Part shown: positions 34,846-42,308 of the stretch, piece after piece
How the letters are laid out: each line of letters begins with the position of its first letter
Position numbering within the stretch: the stretch's first letter is position 1
Source of the DNA: Duganella aquatilis
GTDB lineage: Bacteria > Pseudomonadota > Gammaproteobacteria > Burkholderiales > Burkholderiaceae_D
DNA length: 64,000 nt
NCBI RefSeq assembly: GCF_009674565.1
Contig: NZ_WKJL01000024.1
Coordinates: 1 to 64,000 of the forward strand
Direction: 5' to 3'
Translations under genes and position numbers: made by a program
The notes under the pieces: generated by a model
What the model saw: only the letters and a program-made list of their open reading frames with translations
Told to the model about the DNA's origin: nothing
Database searches by the model: none

Positions 34846-36113
34846 ACCGCCGCCAGCGCCTGCTCCAGGTCGGCCAGCAGATCGTCGCTGTGCTCGATGC
34901 CGATCGACAGCCGCACGGTATCCACCGTCACGCCCGCCCTGGCCAGCTCTTCCTCGTTGAGCTGGCGGTGGGTGGTCGACGCCGGATGGCAGGCCAGCGA
35001 CTTGGCGTCGCCGATGTTGACCAGGCGCGTGAACAGCTGCAGCGCGTCCTGGAAGCGCGCGCCGCCCTCCACGCCCCCTTCCACGCCGAAGGTCAGCACG
35101 CCGGACGGCCGGCCGCCCAGGTATTTGACCGCCAGCGCGTAATCCTGGTGGTCGTCCAGCCCGGCGTAATTGACCCACTTGACCTTGGCGTGGCGGCGCA
35201 GGTAGTGCGCCACCTTCAGCGTGTTGTCGACGATGCGCTCCATGCGCAGCGCCAGCGTTTCTATCCCCTGCAGCAGCAGGAAGGCGTTGAACGGCGACAG
35301 CGCCGCGCCGGTGTTCCGCAACGGCACCACGCGCGCGCGGCCGATGTAGGCGGCCGGGCCCAGCGCCTCGGTGTAGACCACGCCGTGGTACGACACGTCC
35401 GGTTCGTTGAGGCGCTTGAAGCGCTGCTTGTGCTCGGCCCATGGGAACTTGCCGGAATCGACGATGGCGCCGCCGATCGAATTGCCGTGGCCGCCCAGGT
35501 ACTTGGTCAGCGAATGGACGACGATGTCGGCGCCATGCTCGATCGGGCGCAGCAGATACGGCGTGGCGACGGTGTTGTCGACGATCAGCGGCACGCCGTG
35601 CGCGTGGGCCACGGCGGCAAGCGCGGCGATGTCGGTGACGTTGCCCAGCGGGTTGCCGATCGATTCGATGAACACCGCCTTGGTGCGCTCGTCGATCAGC
35701 GCGGCGAACGAGCCCGGGTCGCGCGGATCGGCAAAGCGGGTGCTGATGCCGAACTGCGGCAGCGTGTGGGCGAACAGATTGTAGGTGCCGCCGTACAAGG
35801 TGGAGGCGGAAACGATGTTGTCGCCGGCCTCGGCGATGGTCTGGATGGCGTAGGTGACGGCGGCCTGGCCGGACGCCAGCGCCAGCGCGGCCACGCCGCC
35901 TTCCAGTGCGGCGACGCGCTGTTCCAGCACGTTCTGCGTCGGATTCATGATGCGCGTGTAGATGTTGCCCTGCACTTTCAGGTCGAACAGGTCGGCGCCG
36001 TGCTGGGTGTCGTCGAAGGCGTAGGCGACGGTCTGGTAGATTGGCACGGCGACCGCGCGCGTGGTCGGGTCCGGGCTGTAGCCGCCGTGCACGGCAATGG
36101 TTTCCAGTTTCAT
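34842..36113 (-). CDS. metY: O-acetylhomoserine sulfhydrylase
   Basis: A 423-residue PLP enzyme of the Cys/Met-metabolism family, making homocysteine from O-acetylhomoserine and sulfide. The N-terminal TIAVHGGYSPDPTTRAVAVP, the IYTRIMNPTQNVLEQRVAALEGG block and the PLP lysine in HSLTKYLGGHGNSIGG are those of O-acetylhomoserine sulfhydrylases, including the insertion that distinguishes them from MetB/MetZ. The ATG at 36113 has AAGGAG just upstream, so it is preferred over the longer in-frame start at 36191. It is divergent from the ECF sigma gene. Confidence 0.92.
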   Translation of the reverse strand: MKLETIAVHGGYSPDPTTRAVAVPIYQTVAYAFDDTQHGADLFDLKVQGNIYTRIMNPTQNVLEQRVAALEGGVAALALASGQAAVTYAIQTIAEAGDNIVSASTLYGGTYNLFAHTLPQFGISTRFADPRDPGSFAALIDERTKAVFIESIGNPLGNVTDIAALAAVAHAHGVPLIVDNTVATPYLLRPIEHGADIVVHSLTKYLGGHGNSIGGAIVDSGKFPWAEHKQRFKRLNEPDVSYHGVVYTEALGPAAYIGRARVVPLRNTGAALSPFNAFLLLQGIETLALRMERIVDNTLKVAHYLRRHAKVKWVNYAGLDDHQDYALAVKYLGGRPSGVLTFGVEGGVEGGARFQDALQLFTRLVNIGDAKSLACHPASTTHRQLNEEELARAGVTVDTVRLSIGIEHSDDLLADLEQALAAV

Positions 36114-36216
36114 GCTGTCTCCTTGGTCGGTGGTGGATGAAAAGGTAGCGGGAATCGGCGGCCGGGGCCACGAATGATTCCAAAAAAGCAAATGCGCAAT
36201 CTGGATAAGCTATGCT

Positions 36217-36243
36217 TGTCACAAACTGACCGGCTGGCACGTC
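36217..36243 (+). promoter_or_regulatory. ECF41-type promoter of the sigma factor gene itself
   Basis: TGTCACA at 36217-36223, exactly 16 bases, then CGTC at 36240-36243. This is the published ECF41 recognition pattern. The identical pattern precedes the next gene (37132-37158). The expected transcript start, about seven bases beyond the CGTC, falls at or next to the ATG at 36252/36255, so the message may be nearly leaderless. Confidence 0.85.
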
Positions 36244-36251
36244 TAAAGTTC

Positions 36252-37127
36252 ATGATGACCGACACCCCCACCTTTGCGGCCCTGCGGCCGCGCCTGTTCT
36301 CGATCGCCTACCGCATGCTGGGCACCCGCGCCGACGCCGAAGACGTGGTGCAGGACGCCTGGCTGCGCTGGCACGGCAGCGCGCAGAACGCGGTGCAGTC
36401 GGCCGAGGCCTGGCTGGTGACCATCACCACCCGGCTGGCGATTGACCGCCTGCGCTCGCGGCTGGCCGAGCGCGAGGCCTATGTCGGCTGGTGGCTGCCG
36501 GAACCGATCGTCGAGCTGGACGAACACACGCCGGAAAGCCATGCGGAAATGGCCAGCGAGGTGTCGATGGCGCTGCTGTGGGTGCTGGAGCGGCTGTCGC
36601 CCGAGGAGCGGGCGGCGTTCCTGATGCGCCAGGTGTTCGAGCAGGACTACGGCGAGATCGCCAGCGTGCTGGGCAAGAGCGAAGCGGCGTGCCGGCAGAT
36701 GGTGCACCGGGCGCAGGAGCGCGTGCAGCAGCAGAAACCGCGCTTCGCCGTGCCGAAGGCGCAGCACCACGCGCTGCTGGGCCGCTTCATCGCCGCCGCC
36801 CAGGTCGGCGACCGCGACGCCATGAAATCGATGCTGGCCGACGATGTGCAGCTGGTGGCCGACGGCGGCGGCAAGGTCAACTCTTACCTGCGCGTGCTGC
36901 ACGGCGCCGGCCGCGTGGCCGGATCGTTCTGGTCGCTGGAGCACCAGTATCCGCAGCAGGTGGCATACCGCGCCGCCCGCGTCAACGGCGGGCCGGGGCT
37001 GGTGCGCTATGTCGGCGGCAAGCTGGAATCGGCGCAGTCGTTCCTGATCGAGGACGGCCGCATCGTGGCCGTGTTCATCGTCCGCAACCCGGACAAGCTG
37101 ACGGGTGTGCCGCAAACTATTTTCTGA
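36252..37127 (+). CDS. sigJ: ECF sigma factor, ECF41/SigJ type, with C-terminal SnoaL-like domain
   Basis: A 291-residue sigma factor. Region 2 is FAALRPRLFSIAYRMLG through DVVQDAWLRW (residues 8-40), region 4 is LSPEERAAFLMRQVFEQDYGEIA (115-137). The C-terminal half is a SnoaL-like domain that controls activity in place of a separate anti-sigma factor. The group's signatures are all present: WLPEP (81-85), DGGGK (204-208) and NPDKL (279-283). The start is ATG 36252 or 36255; longer in-frame starts lie upstream of the promoter. The gene carries an ECF41 promoter and is followed by a CMD gene with the same promoter, so autoregulation is expected. Confidence 0.93.
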   Translation: MMTDTPTFAALRPRLFSIAYRMLGTRADAEDVVQDAWLRWHGSAQNAVQSAEAWLVTITTRLAIDRLRSRLAEREAYVGWWLPEPIVELDEHTPESHAEMASEVSMALLWVLERLSPEERAAFLMRQVFEQDYGEIASVLGKSEAACRQMVHRAQERVQQQKPRFAVPKAQHHALLGRFIAAAQVGDRDAMKSMLADDVQLVADGGGKVNSYLRVLHGAGRVAGSFWSLEHQYPQQVAYRAARVNGGPGLVRYVGGKLESAQSFLIEDGRIVAVFIVRNPDKLTGVPQTIF

Positions 37128-37131
37128 AAGC

Positions 37132-37158
37132 TGTCACAGCAAGCCTAGCCGCCCCGTC
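37132..37158 (+). promoter_or_regulatory. ECF41-type promoter of the carboxymuconolactone decarboxylase gene
   Basis: TGTCACA at 37132-37138, 16 bases, CGTC at 37155-37158. It begins five bases after the sigma gene stop and lies 56 bases upstream of the ATG at 37215. It marks this gene as the direct target of the adjacent sigma factor. Confidence 0.88.
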
Positions 37159-37214
37159 TTACAGGGTATAGAGGGCGCAATGGTGTGCCCTCCACTTCTG
37201 TGAAAGACACCATC

Positions 37215-37679
37215 ATGAACCAAGCTGCCCGTATTCCACTGTTCCAACTCGCCCCTGCGAATTTGCAGGCGATGATCGCGCTGTCCGCCTCGGTCAAGAA
37301 AAGCTCGCTTGGCGTGCGGCTGGTGGAACTGATCAACCTGCGCGTGTCGCAAATCAACGGCTGCGGCGTCTGCGTCGACATGCACTGGCGCGACCTGATC
37401 AAGCAAGGCGCCGAACCGCGCCACCTGAACGCCATCGCCGGCTGGCGCGAAGCGCCGTTCTTCAGCGCCCTGGAGCGCGCCGCGCTGAACTGGGCCGAAG
37501 CCGTCAACGCCCTGCCCCACACACACCCGACCGACGATGATTTCGCGCAGCTGAAAGAACACTTCACCGACAACGAAATCGCCGAACTGAGCTACGCCAT
37601 TGCCGTGATCCGCGGTTGGAACGTCATCAACGCCAGCCTGCACAACCAGATCCCGGAAGTGCCGGCGCCGGGCTTCTAA
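37215..37679 (+). CDS. Carboxymuconolactone decarboxylase (AhpD-like) family protein, ECF41 target
   Basis: A 154-residue protein of the CMD/AhpD superfamily. It contains the redox pair and histidine of the peroxidase-type members: NGCGVCVDMHWRD (CxxC followed by His). The fold is all-helical and such proteins form trimers or hexamers. Members linked to ECF41 sigma factors are thought to act in stress or detoxification, but their substrates are mostly unknown. The gene has its own ECF41 promoter, so it is the expected output of the sigma factor upstream. Confidence 0.9.
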   Translation: MNQAARIPLFQLAPANLQAMIALSASVKKSSLGVRLVELINLRVSQINGCGVCVDMHWRDLIKQGAEPRHLNAIAGWREAPFFSALERAALNWAEAVNALPHTHPTDDDFAQLKEHFTDNEIAELSYAIAVIRGWNVINASLHNQIPEVPAPGF

Positions 37680-37793
37680 GCTAACAAGTGACGGGCCTGC
37701 AAAGGCCCGGTCTGCGTTTAGTCAAAGCGATCCATATTCGAGGATTTACCATGTGACCGACATGGCAACGATTCTTTCCTTTCGGTTTTGAAC

Positions 37794-38176
37794 ATGCAAA
37801 ATTCATGGGATTTTTCAGTTTACGATCCAAACTACCCTCGTGTTAGTCCTGATATTTCCACGCCCGTTCGTTTAGCTGCTGTGAAATTTGAAGAAAACAT
37901 CCGCAACGACTCTAATGAGAATGGCGCATTTTGCTTGAATTACGCGCCGTCGCTCCTCGCTGGCGCTATATCATGCATTCAGGCGAAGCATGGCCTGCAT
38001 GGCCAATCATCGAACAATCGATCAAAGACGAAACGCCTTTCGCGATTGACGAAATCAACGCTATGCTCAAAGCTAATCAGCTTCAACTGCAATATCTGAA
38101 CATTGAACTATTTCACCATCTCTGGATACGTGTTTCCAAGAGCCTCAACTTCCATTACCATCGGGAGGCATCCTAA
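37794..38176 (+). pseudogene. Low-GC small gene interrupted by a frameshift
   Basis: The frame beginning ATG 37794 (MQNSWDFSVYDPNYPRVSPD) reads sensibly to about 37915 and then becomes basic and repetitive. The neighbouring frame becomes sensible from about 37915 (WRILLELRAVAPRWRYIM, then WPIIEQSIKDETPFAIDEIN) to the stop at 38176. Joining them would give about 127 residues. The base composition is near 47 % G+C, far below the flanks, pointing to acquired DNA. A sequencing error, a programmed shift, or two separate small genes cannot be excluded. I do not recognise the family. Confidence 0.55.
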
Positions 38177-38395
38177 ATGAACACACCTATCATGGCTCCA
38201 ACCGCTGCCGAGTTTCTAGCTCGAATCATGCCGCCCACGGGCTACGAAAATCATTTGGTCGTGAAAAGATGCGGCGTGCTCGTCTGGGCGCGGCGCGAGG
38301 AACTGCTGGCTGATGACGAAATTTGCTTCTACGACGGCGACTGCCGCGAAGTCTTCAGACCTGATGATCCAAGACTTCAATCATTGATGCGCTAA
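38177..38395 (+). CDS. Small protein of unknown function next to ssrA
   Basis: A 72-residue protein whose ATG abuts the TAA of the frameshifted gene. It reads MNTPIMAPTAAEFLARIMPP and continues through LVVWARREELLADDEICFYDG-type residues to DPRLQSLMR. It has no signal peptide or membrane helix. The pairing with the broken gene upstream and the position between ssrA and the ECF unit suggest a two-gene acquired cassette. Function is unknown. Confidence 0.55.
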   Translation: MNTPIMAPTAAEFLARIMPPTGYENHLVVKRCGVLVWARREELLADDEICFYDGDCREVFRPDDPRLQSLMR

Positions 38396-38406
38396 CGATA
38401 GCGTGT

Positions 38407-38450
38407 AAAACAAAGGCCCCCGGCGCTTGCGCGCAGGGGGCCTTTGTTTT
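38407..38450. terminator. Strong bidirectional terminator between the small gene and ssrA
   Basis: Perfect 15-base stem (AAAACAAAGGCCCCC, 38407-38421, with its complement at 38436-38450), A-run on one side and T-run on the other. It can end both the plus-strand small gene and the minus-strand tmRNA. Confidence 0.95.
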
Positions 38451-38458
38451 GAATCCAG

Positions 38459-38819
38459 TGGTGGAGACGGCGGGAATCGAACCCGCGTCCGCAAGCACTC
38501 CACAGACAGTTCTACATACTTAGCACTATCATTTAATTTAACCGGTATGGCACGGATGTGCACGTTACATACAAGCGATTCACCTTAAATTTAGCGCGGC
38601 TTCAAGTGACCCGTTGCAGCGCGATTCCCTGTAAATGACTCCTTGACTTTTAACGGTCCGCCCCAGGGAAGAAGCGTTTAGGAGCTAACAGCCCTTAGGC
38701 TGCCAGTGCGTACGAGTTATCGTTTGCAGTTATTGATTTTCTGGGTGTATTTACGAGGTAACCAGCCCTCGGTATGCCCTGCTCTGCTTTGCAACCCACG
38801 TCGAAACCAGGTCGTCCCC
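38459..38819 (-). ncRNA. ssrA: Transfer-messenger RNA (tmRNA)
   Basis: A 361-base RNA. Its 5' GGGGACG pairs with CGTCTCC before the 3' ACCA, forming the tRNA-like acceptor stem, and the T arm reads GCGGGTTCGATTCCCGC. The tag reading frame (38727 down to 38695) starts at a GCA resume codon and encodes ANDNSYALAA followed by TAA, so rescued proteins should carry (A)ANDNSYALAA. The ALAA end is the usual ClpXP/ClpAP signal. It acts with SmpB (not in this window) to free stalled ribosomes. Its 3' end is a classical site for island integration. Confidence 0.96.
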
Positions 38820-38830
38820 ACAGAACTTCT

Positions 38831-38836
38831 ATTCTA
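38831..38836 (-). promoter_or_regulatory. Candidate -10 element of ssrA
   Basis: TAGAAT on the minus strand, placed about 12 bases before the mature 5' end at 38819. A TTGACG at 38864-38869 is too far (27 bases) to be a normal -35, so the -35 is not identified. Confidence 0.5.
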
Positions 38837-38989
38837 CAGTACTTTGCACGCCCCCGCCACGCACGTCAAACGCCCGTCATATTCGGGCGTTATGATAGCT
38901 GCAGTTCTCACATGGAACCACCAATTAGCGCCCCTCGGGGCGGCTACTACCGGCGCCGGCGGTCGGGAAATATACCGGCACCAATTCCC

Positions 38990-39565
38990 TCACATGAGCT
39001 TGATCAGCAGCCCGGCGATGCCGAGGATGCTGGTCAGCATCATGCCGATCATCCAGCGTAACTGGTGATCCAGGCCGTCCAGACGGGCGGCTGTTTCCTT
39101 GCGCAATTGCTCGATTTTGGCCTCCACCAAGCGGAAGTTTTCCTGTGTCTCCTTGCGCAACTCGTCGATACGGGCATCGACACGGTCGATCCGGGCCGTA
39201 ACCTCCCTGCGCAGTTCGGTGATGCTTTCGTCAGTGCGGTCGATTCTGGCGTTCACTTCCCTACGCAGCTCGGCGATGCTTTCGTCAGTGCGGTCGATTC
39301 TGGCGTTCACTTCCCTACGCAGCTCGGTGATGCTTTCGTCAGTGCGGTCGATTCTGGCGTTCACTTCCCTGCGCAGCTCGGCGATGCTTGCGTCAGTGCG
39401 GCCGATTTTGGCGCTCACTTCCCTGTGCAACTCGGAAATGTTGCCATTGACCTCACGACGCAACAAATCCATCCGCTCGCTGGATTCGCGGTACATCATG
39501 TCGATCCGGGCATTGGTCTCGCGGAAGCCGCTGCCCATCTCGGTCAGTAGTCGGTCGGTGTCCAT
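38990..39565 (-). CDS. Coiled-coil protein with C-terminal membrane anchor (DUF1640-like tail)
   Basis: A 191-residue protein: N-terminal helix, then tandem 18-residue units (ELRREVNARIDRTDESI, residues about 63-134) that form a long coiled coil, then a hydrophobic C-terminus (LRWMIGMMLTSILGIAGLLIKLM) that is one transmembrane helix. The tail resembles bacterial DUF1640/CCDC90-type proteins. The start at 39565 is chosen for the GAGGAT site nine bases upstream; an in-frame ATG at 39619 has no ribosome-binding site. No enzymatic motif is visible. A structural or sensing role at the inner membrane is likely. Confidence 0.75.
   Translation of the reverse strand: MDTDRLLTEMGSGFRETNARIDMMYRESSERMDLLRREVNGNISELHREVSAKIGRTDASIAELRREVNARIDRTDESITELRREVNARIDRTDESIAELRREVNARIDRTDESITELRREVTARIDRVDARIDELRKETQENFRLVEAKIEQLRKETAARLDGLDHQLRWMIGMMLTSILGIAGLLIKLM
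39221..39436. repeat. Four tandem 54-bp repeats inside the coiled-coil gene
   Basis: Units begin with GATGCTTTCG-type sequence at 39221, 39275, 39329 and 39383; the first three are nearly identical, the fourth more diverged. Each encodes 18 residues. Two variants alternate (GGTGAT and GGCGAT), as if a 108-base unit had been duplicated. The unit count is expected to vary between strains. Confidence 0.9.
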
Positions 39566-39727
39566 ATTCTCATCCTCGTGAGCACGATAGCGGTTGTCAA
39601 GCTGAGCGGGTGCGTGCATGGCGGTATCCCCCTGTCCTAGCGCCGAGCTTAGGAGGGCGATCTGCGCCGCGCATGATCTGGCACAAAGGTGTGGCTGTTG
39701 TTGCGCCGCAGCACACTGTTTCAGGTT

Positions 39728-39769
39728 TTGTGAATTTGGCGCAATCCGGCATTAGAATGACAGTGTCAT
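39728..39769 (+). promoter_or_regulatory. Promoter with overlapping palindromic operator for the TetR gene
   Basis: TTGTGA (39728-39733) and TAGAAT (39753-39758) with a 19-base spacer. A perfect 13-base palindrome ATGACAGTGTCAT (39757-39769) overlaps the -10 element and the expected transcription start. This is the normal place for a TetR self-repressing site. Confidence 0.6.
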
Positions 39770-39789
39770 CACTTCAGCAACCGACCGCC

Positions 39790-40434
39790 ATGCCCGATGC
39801 TGCCGCCCCTGCCGTCCAGCGCCCGAAAAAACGCGGGCGGCCCCAGAAAGGGGAAAGCGGCGGCTTGCGCGCCGAGCTGATCGAGAAGTCGGCCCAGCTG
39901 TTCCGCACCAAGGGCTATGACAACACCACGGTGCGCGACATCGCCGCCGCCGCCGGCATCCAGGCCGGCAGCTGGTTTTACCATTTCAAGACCAAGCAGG
40001 AGATCCTGGCGGCGATCATGGAGCAAGGCATGCAGCGCTCGCTGGCCGAGGTCGAGGCCATCGCCGCCCTGCCGCTGGCGCCCAGCGCCATGCTGCACCG
40101 GCTGGTCGAGGCCCATCTGCACACGCTGCTGGCGCCCGACCACCATTTCATCGCCGTGCTGCTGTACGAGTGGCGTTCGCTGGACGAGGACTCGCGCGAA
40201 CGCATCACCGCGCTGAAGGACCGCTACGAGGCGGTGTGGGACCGCGCCATCGCCGCCCTGCACCATTCCGGCGACTGGCTCATGCCGTCGCAGTTCGACC
40301 GCCTGCTGATCTTCGGCGCGCTGAACTGGACCGTGCAGTGGTACAAACCCGGCAGCGGCGCCGACGTGCGCGAGCTGGCGCACCAAGCGATGCGTTTCAT
40401 CCTGCGCACGCCTGCCGCAGTTGAGGCACAATAG
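39790..40434 (+). CDS. TetR-family transcriptional regulator
   Basis: A 214-residue regulator. After a short N-terminal tail with a KKRGRPQKG AT-hook-like segment comes the TetR helix-turn-helix: AELIEKSAQLFRTKGYDNTTVRDIAAAAGIQAGSWFYHFKTKQEIL. The C-terminal ligand-binding domain ends near VEAQ. The start at 39790 is chosen because the longer frame from 39610 would run through the predicted promoter and operator. It heads a small unit with an ABM-family protein (27 bases downstream) and a stress-like protein. The inducer is unknown. Confidence 0.88.
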   Translation: MPDAAAPAVQRPKKRGRPQKGESGGLRAELIEKSAQLFRTKGYDNTTVRDIAAAAGIQAGSWFYHFKTKQEILAAIMEQGMQRSLAEVEAIAALPLAPSAMLHRLVEAHLHTLLAPDHHFIAVLLYEWRSLDEDSRERITALKDRYEAVWDRAIAALHHSGDWLMPSQFDRLLIFGALNWTVQWYKPGSGADVRELAHQAMRFILRTPAAVEAQ

Positions 40435-40461
40435 GGCCTTACTTCACTGCCAGGATCGCCC

Positions 40462-40761
40462 ATGATTTACGAGATCGCCGCCATTACCATCAAGCCCGAC
40501 ACCCACGCCGCCTTCGAGGCCGCCGTCACCCAGGCGGTACCGCTATTCCGCGCCGCCACCGGCTGCCTGTCGATGCGCCTGGAGCGCGCCATCGAAACGC
40601 CGGACACCTATCATCTGGTGATCGGATGGTCGACCCTGGAAAACCATACGGTCGATTTCCGCGGCAGCGCCGCCTTCCAGGACTGGCGCGCGCTGGTCGG
40701 CGGTTTCTTCGCCGGGCCGCCGAACGTGGTGCATTTCGATCCCGTCGTCACCGGCTTTTAA
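40462..40761 (+). CDS. Antibiotic biosynthesis monooxygenase (ABM) domain protein
   Basis: A 99-residue dimeric alpha/beta ferredoxin-like protein: IYEIAAITIKPDTHAAFEAAV at the N-terminus, GCLSMRLERAIETPDTYHLVIGWSTLENH in the middle, and a VVHFDPV strand at the end. ABM proteins include heme- or quinol-modifying monooxygenases and many with no assigned activity. It follows the TetR gene by 27 bases and is probably under its control. Confidence 0.85.
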   Translation: MIYEIAAITIKPDTHAAFEAAVTQAVPLFRAATGCLSMRLERAIETPDTYHLVIGWSTLENHTVDFRGSAAFQDWRALVGGFFAGPPNVVHFDPVVTGF

Positions 40762-40805
40762 GCGCCACCATAAAACCTAATAAAAATCTGCAACAGGAGG
40801 CCATC

Positions 40806-41108
40806 ATGTCCCGTACCATCCACCGCAATTTCCCGCAGCTGTCGGACGCCGAGAGCGCCCGCAGCGCGCTGCTGGCCAGCGGCTTTCCGCAGTCCAGCGT
40901 GCAGCTGACCAAGCACACCACCCTGCCGTCGGATGTGGCCACCAGCACCGTCGGCAATCTGCTGGACGCGCTGACGCCCGGCGGTCCGGCCGCCGCGGCC
41001 GCCGCCCGCCACCGCGCCGGCGCCATGCTGTCGATCGATGTCTACGATGAGGACGACAGCGCCAAGGCCGACGCCATCATCGGCAGCTACGGCGCCAGCG
41101 AAGCCTGA
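40806..41108 (+). CDS. Small alpha/beta protein of unknown function
   Basis: A 100-residue protein with an AGGAGG ribosome-binding site. The N-terminal half (SDAESARSALLASGFPQSSVQLTKH-type residues) has the strand-helix pattern of general-stress (17M/YflT-like) domains; an alanine-rich segment (PGGPAAAAAARHRAGAM) replaces the usual glycine-rich linker; the end is MLSIDVYDEDDSAKADAIIG. No signal peptide. It is likely the third gene of the TetR-ABM unit. The match to the stress-protein fold is inference from pattern. Confidence 0.65.
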   Translation: MSRTIHRNFPQLSDAESARSALLASGFPQSSVQLTKHTTLPSDVATSTVGNLLDALTPGGPAAAAAARHRAGAMLSIDVYDEDDSAKADAIIGSYGASEA

Positions 41109-41114
41109 CGCGTC

Positions 41115-42308
41115 TTACGGCGCCGGGTGGTTGAACACCTGGCGCAGATAGGCCAGGAAAGTCTCGTCCTTGCACAGCGTCTTGCCGGGCGAATCGGACA
41201 GCTTGGCCACCGACTGGCCGTTGCAGCACACCAGCTTCATGACGATGTTCAGCGGCGCCAGGCCGACATCGTTGGTCAGGTGCGTGCCGATGCCGAAGCC
41301 GGTCATGATGCGGTCGGCGAAGTGGCGGTACAGCGCGATGGCGCTGTCGAGGTTGAGGCCGTCCGAGAACACCAGCCGCTTGGTCTTGGCGTCGATGCGC
41401 AGCGCGGCGTAGTGGGCGATGGCTTTCTCGCCCCACACCACCGGGTCGCCGGAATCGTGGCGCAGGCCGTCGAACAGCTTGGCGAAGTACAGGTCGAAGT
41501 CGTCGAGGAAGGCGTCCATCCCCACCACGTCCGTCAGGGCGACGCCGAGGTCGCCACGGTATTCCTGCACCCACGCCTCCAGCGAGGCTTTCTGGAAATC
41601 GCGCAGGCGCACGCCGAAGGCCTGGAACGATTGCATGTATTCATGCGCCATGGTGCCGATCGGGATCAGGCCGAACTTCATGGCCTGGTAGACGTTGGAG
41701 GTGCCCTTGAAGTATTCCGGCACCTCGCGCGCCAGCCGCTGCACCACTTCGTCATGCCACGCGCCCGAGAAGCGGCGGCGGGTGCCGAAGTCGGACACCT
41801 CGAACGGATACAGCCGCGCCGGCTCGGCGCCGAAGGCTTTCAGCCTGGCGATCTTGGCGCTCAGGCGCGCGCGGCCCTCGGCCAGTGCGGCGGCCTGGTC
41901 GAAGCGGCGGAAGTACAGTTCGTTGACGATGTACAGCACGTAGATTTCAAAGCCCATCACGTGCACCTGCGGCCCGGTGGCGTGGATCACCAGCGTGTCG
42001 CCGTCGGCGCGCACCTCGATGAACTTGCGCTGGAAGCGGAACACCGTCAGGAAGTCGACGAAGTCGCTCTTCATGTAGCGCAGCGAGCGCAGGTAGCTCA
42101 GTTCCTCGTCGGTGAAGCTCATCGAGCACAGGTGGTCCAGCTCGCGCTCGACCTCGGGCAGCAGCTCGGTCAGCGGGAAGGCCGGCGTGTTGCGGCAGAC
42201 GAATTCATACTCGGTGTGGGCGTGCGGATGGCCATGCAGCAGCGCCTGCCACATGGTGAATTTGTAGAGGTCCGTCTCCAGCAGGCTGCGGACGATGGGC
42301 TGTTTCAT
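41115..42308 (-). CDS. pncB: Nicotinate phosphoribosyltransferase
   Basis: A 397-residue enzyme making nicotinate mononucleotide from nicotinate and PRPP in the NAD salvage pathway. The N-terminal LLETDLYKFTMWQALLH and EYEFVCRNTP, and the active-site DSGDPVVWGEKAIAHYA and FGIGTHLTNDVG motifs are all present. Its start overlaps the stop of the nicotinamidase-like gene (ATGA), so the two steps of nicotinamide salvage are encoded together. Confidence 0.95.
   Translation of the reverse strand: MKQPIVRSLLETDLYKFTMWQALLHGHPHAHTEYEFVCRNTPAFPLTELLPEVERELDHLCSMSFTDEELSYLRSLRYMKSDFVDFLTVFRFQRKFIEVRADGDTLVIHATGPQVHVMGFEIYVLYIVNELYFRRFDQAAALAEGRARLSAKIARLKAFGAEPARLYPFEVSDFGTRRRFSGAWHDEVVQRLAREVPEYFKGTSNVYQAMKFGLIPIGTMAHEYMQSFQAFGVRLRDFQKASLEAWVQEYRGDLGVALTDVVGMDAFLDDFDLYFAKLFDGLRHDSGDPVVWGEKAIAHYAALRIDAKTKRLVFSDGLNLDSAIALYRHFADRIMTGFGIGTHLTNDVGLAPLNIVMKLVCCNGQSVAKLSDSPGKTLCKDETFLAYLRQVFNHPAP

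Noticed and set aside
36114..36216. A SAM or other riboswitch upstream of metY
   Set aside because: The 130-base gap shows no recognisable aptamer core or terminator, and most of it is taken by the divergent sigma promoter.
37690..38458. A defined genomic island with attachment repeats at ssrA
   Set aside because: No second copy of the ssrA 3' end and no integrase are visible, so only the low-GC patch and broken gene are reported.
38459..38500. A separate tRNA gene at the GCGGGTTCGATTCCCGC arm
   Set aside because: It is the T arm and acceptor end of tmRNA; the 5' half of the acceptor is 350 bases away and the tag frame lies between.
39221..39436. Tandem repeats as a CRISPR array
   Set aside because: The units are directly adjacent with no spacers, keep the reading frame and encode a coiled coil.
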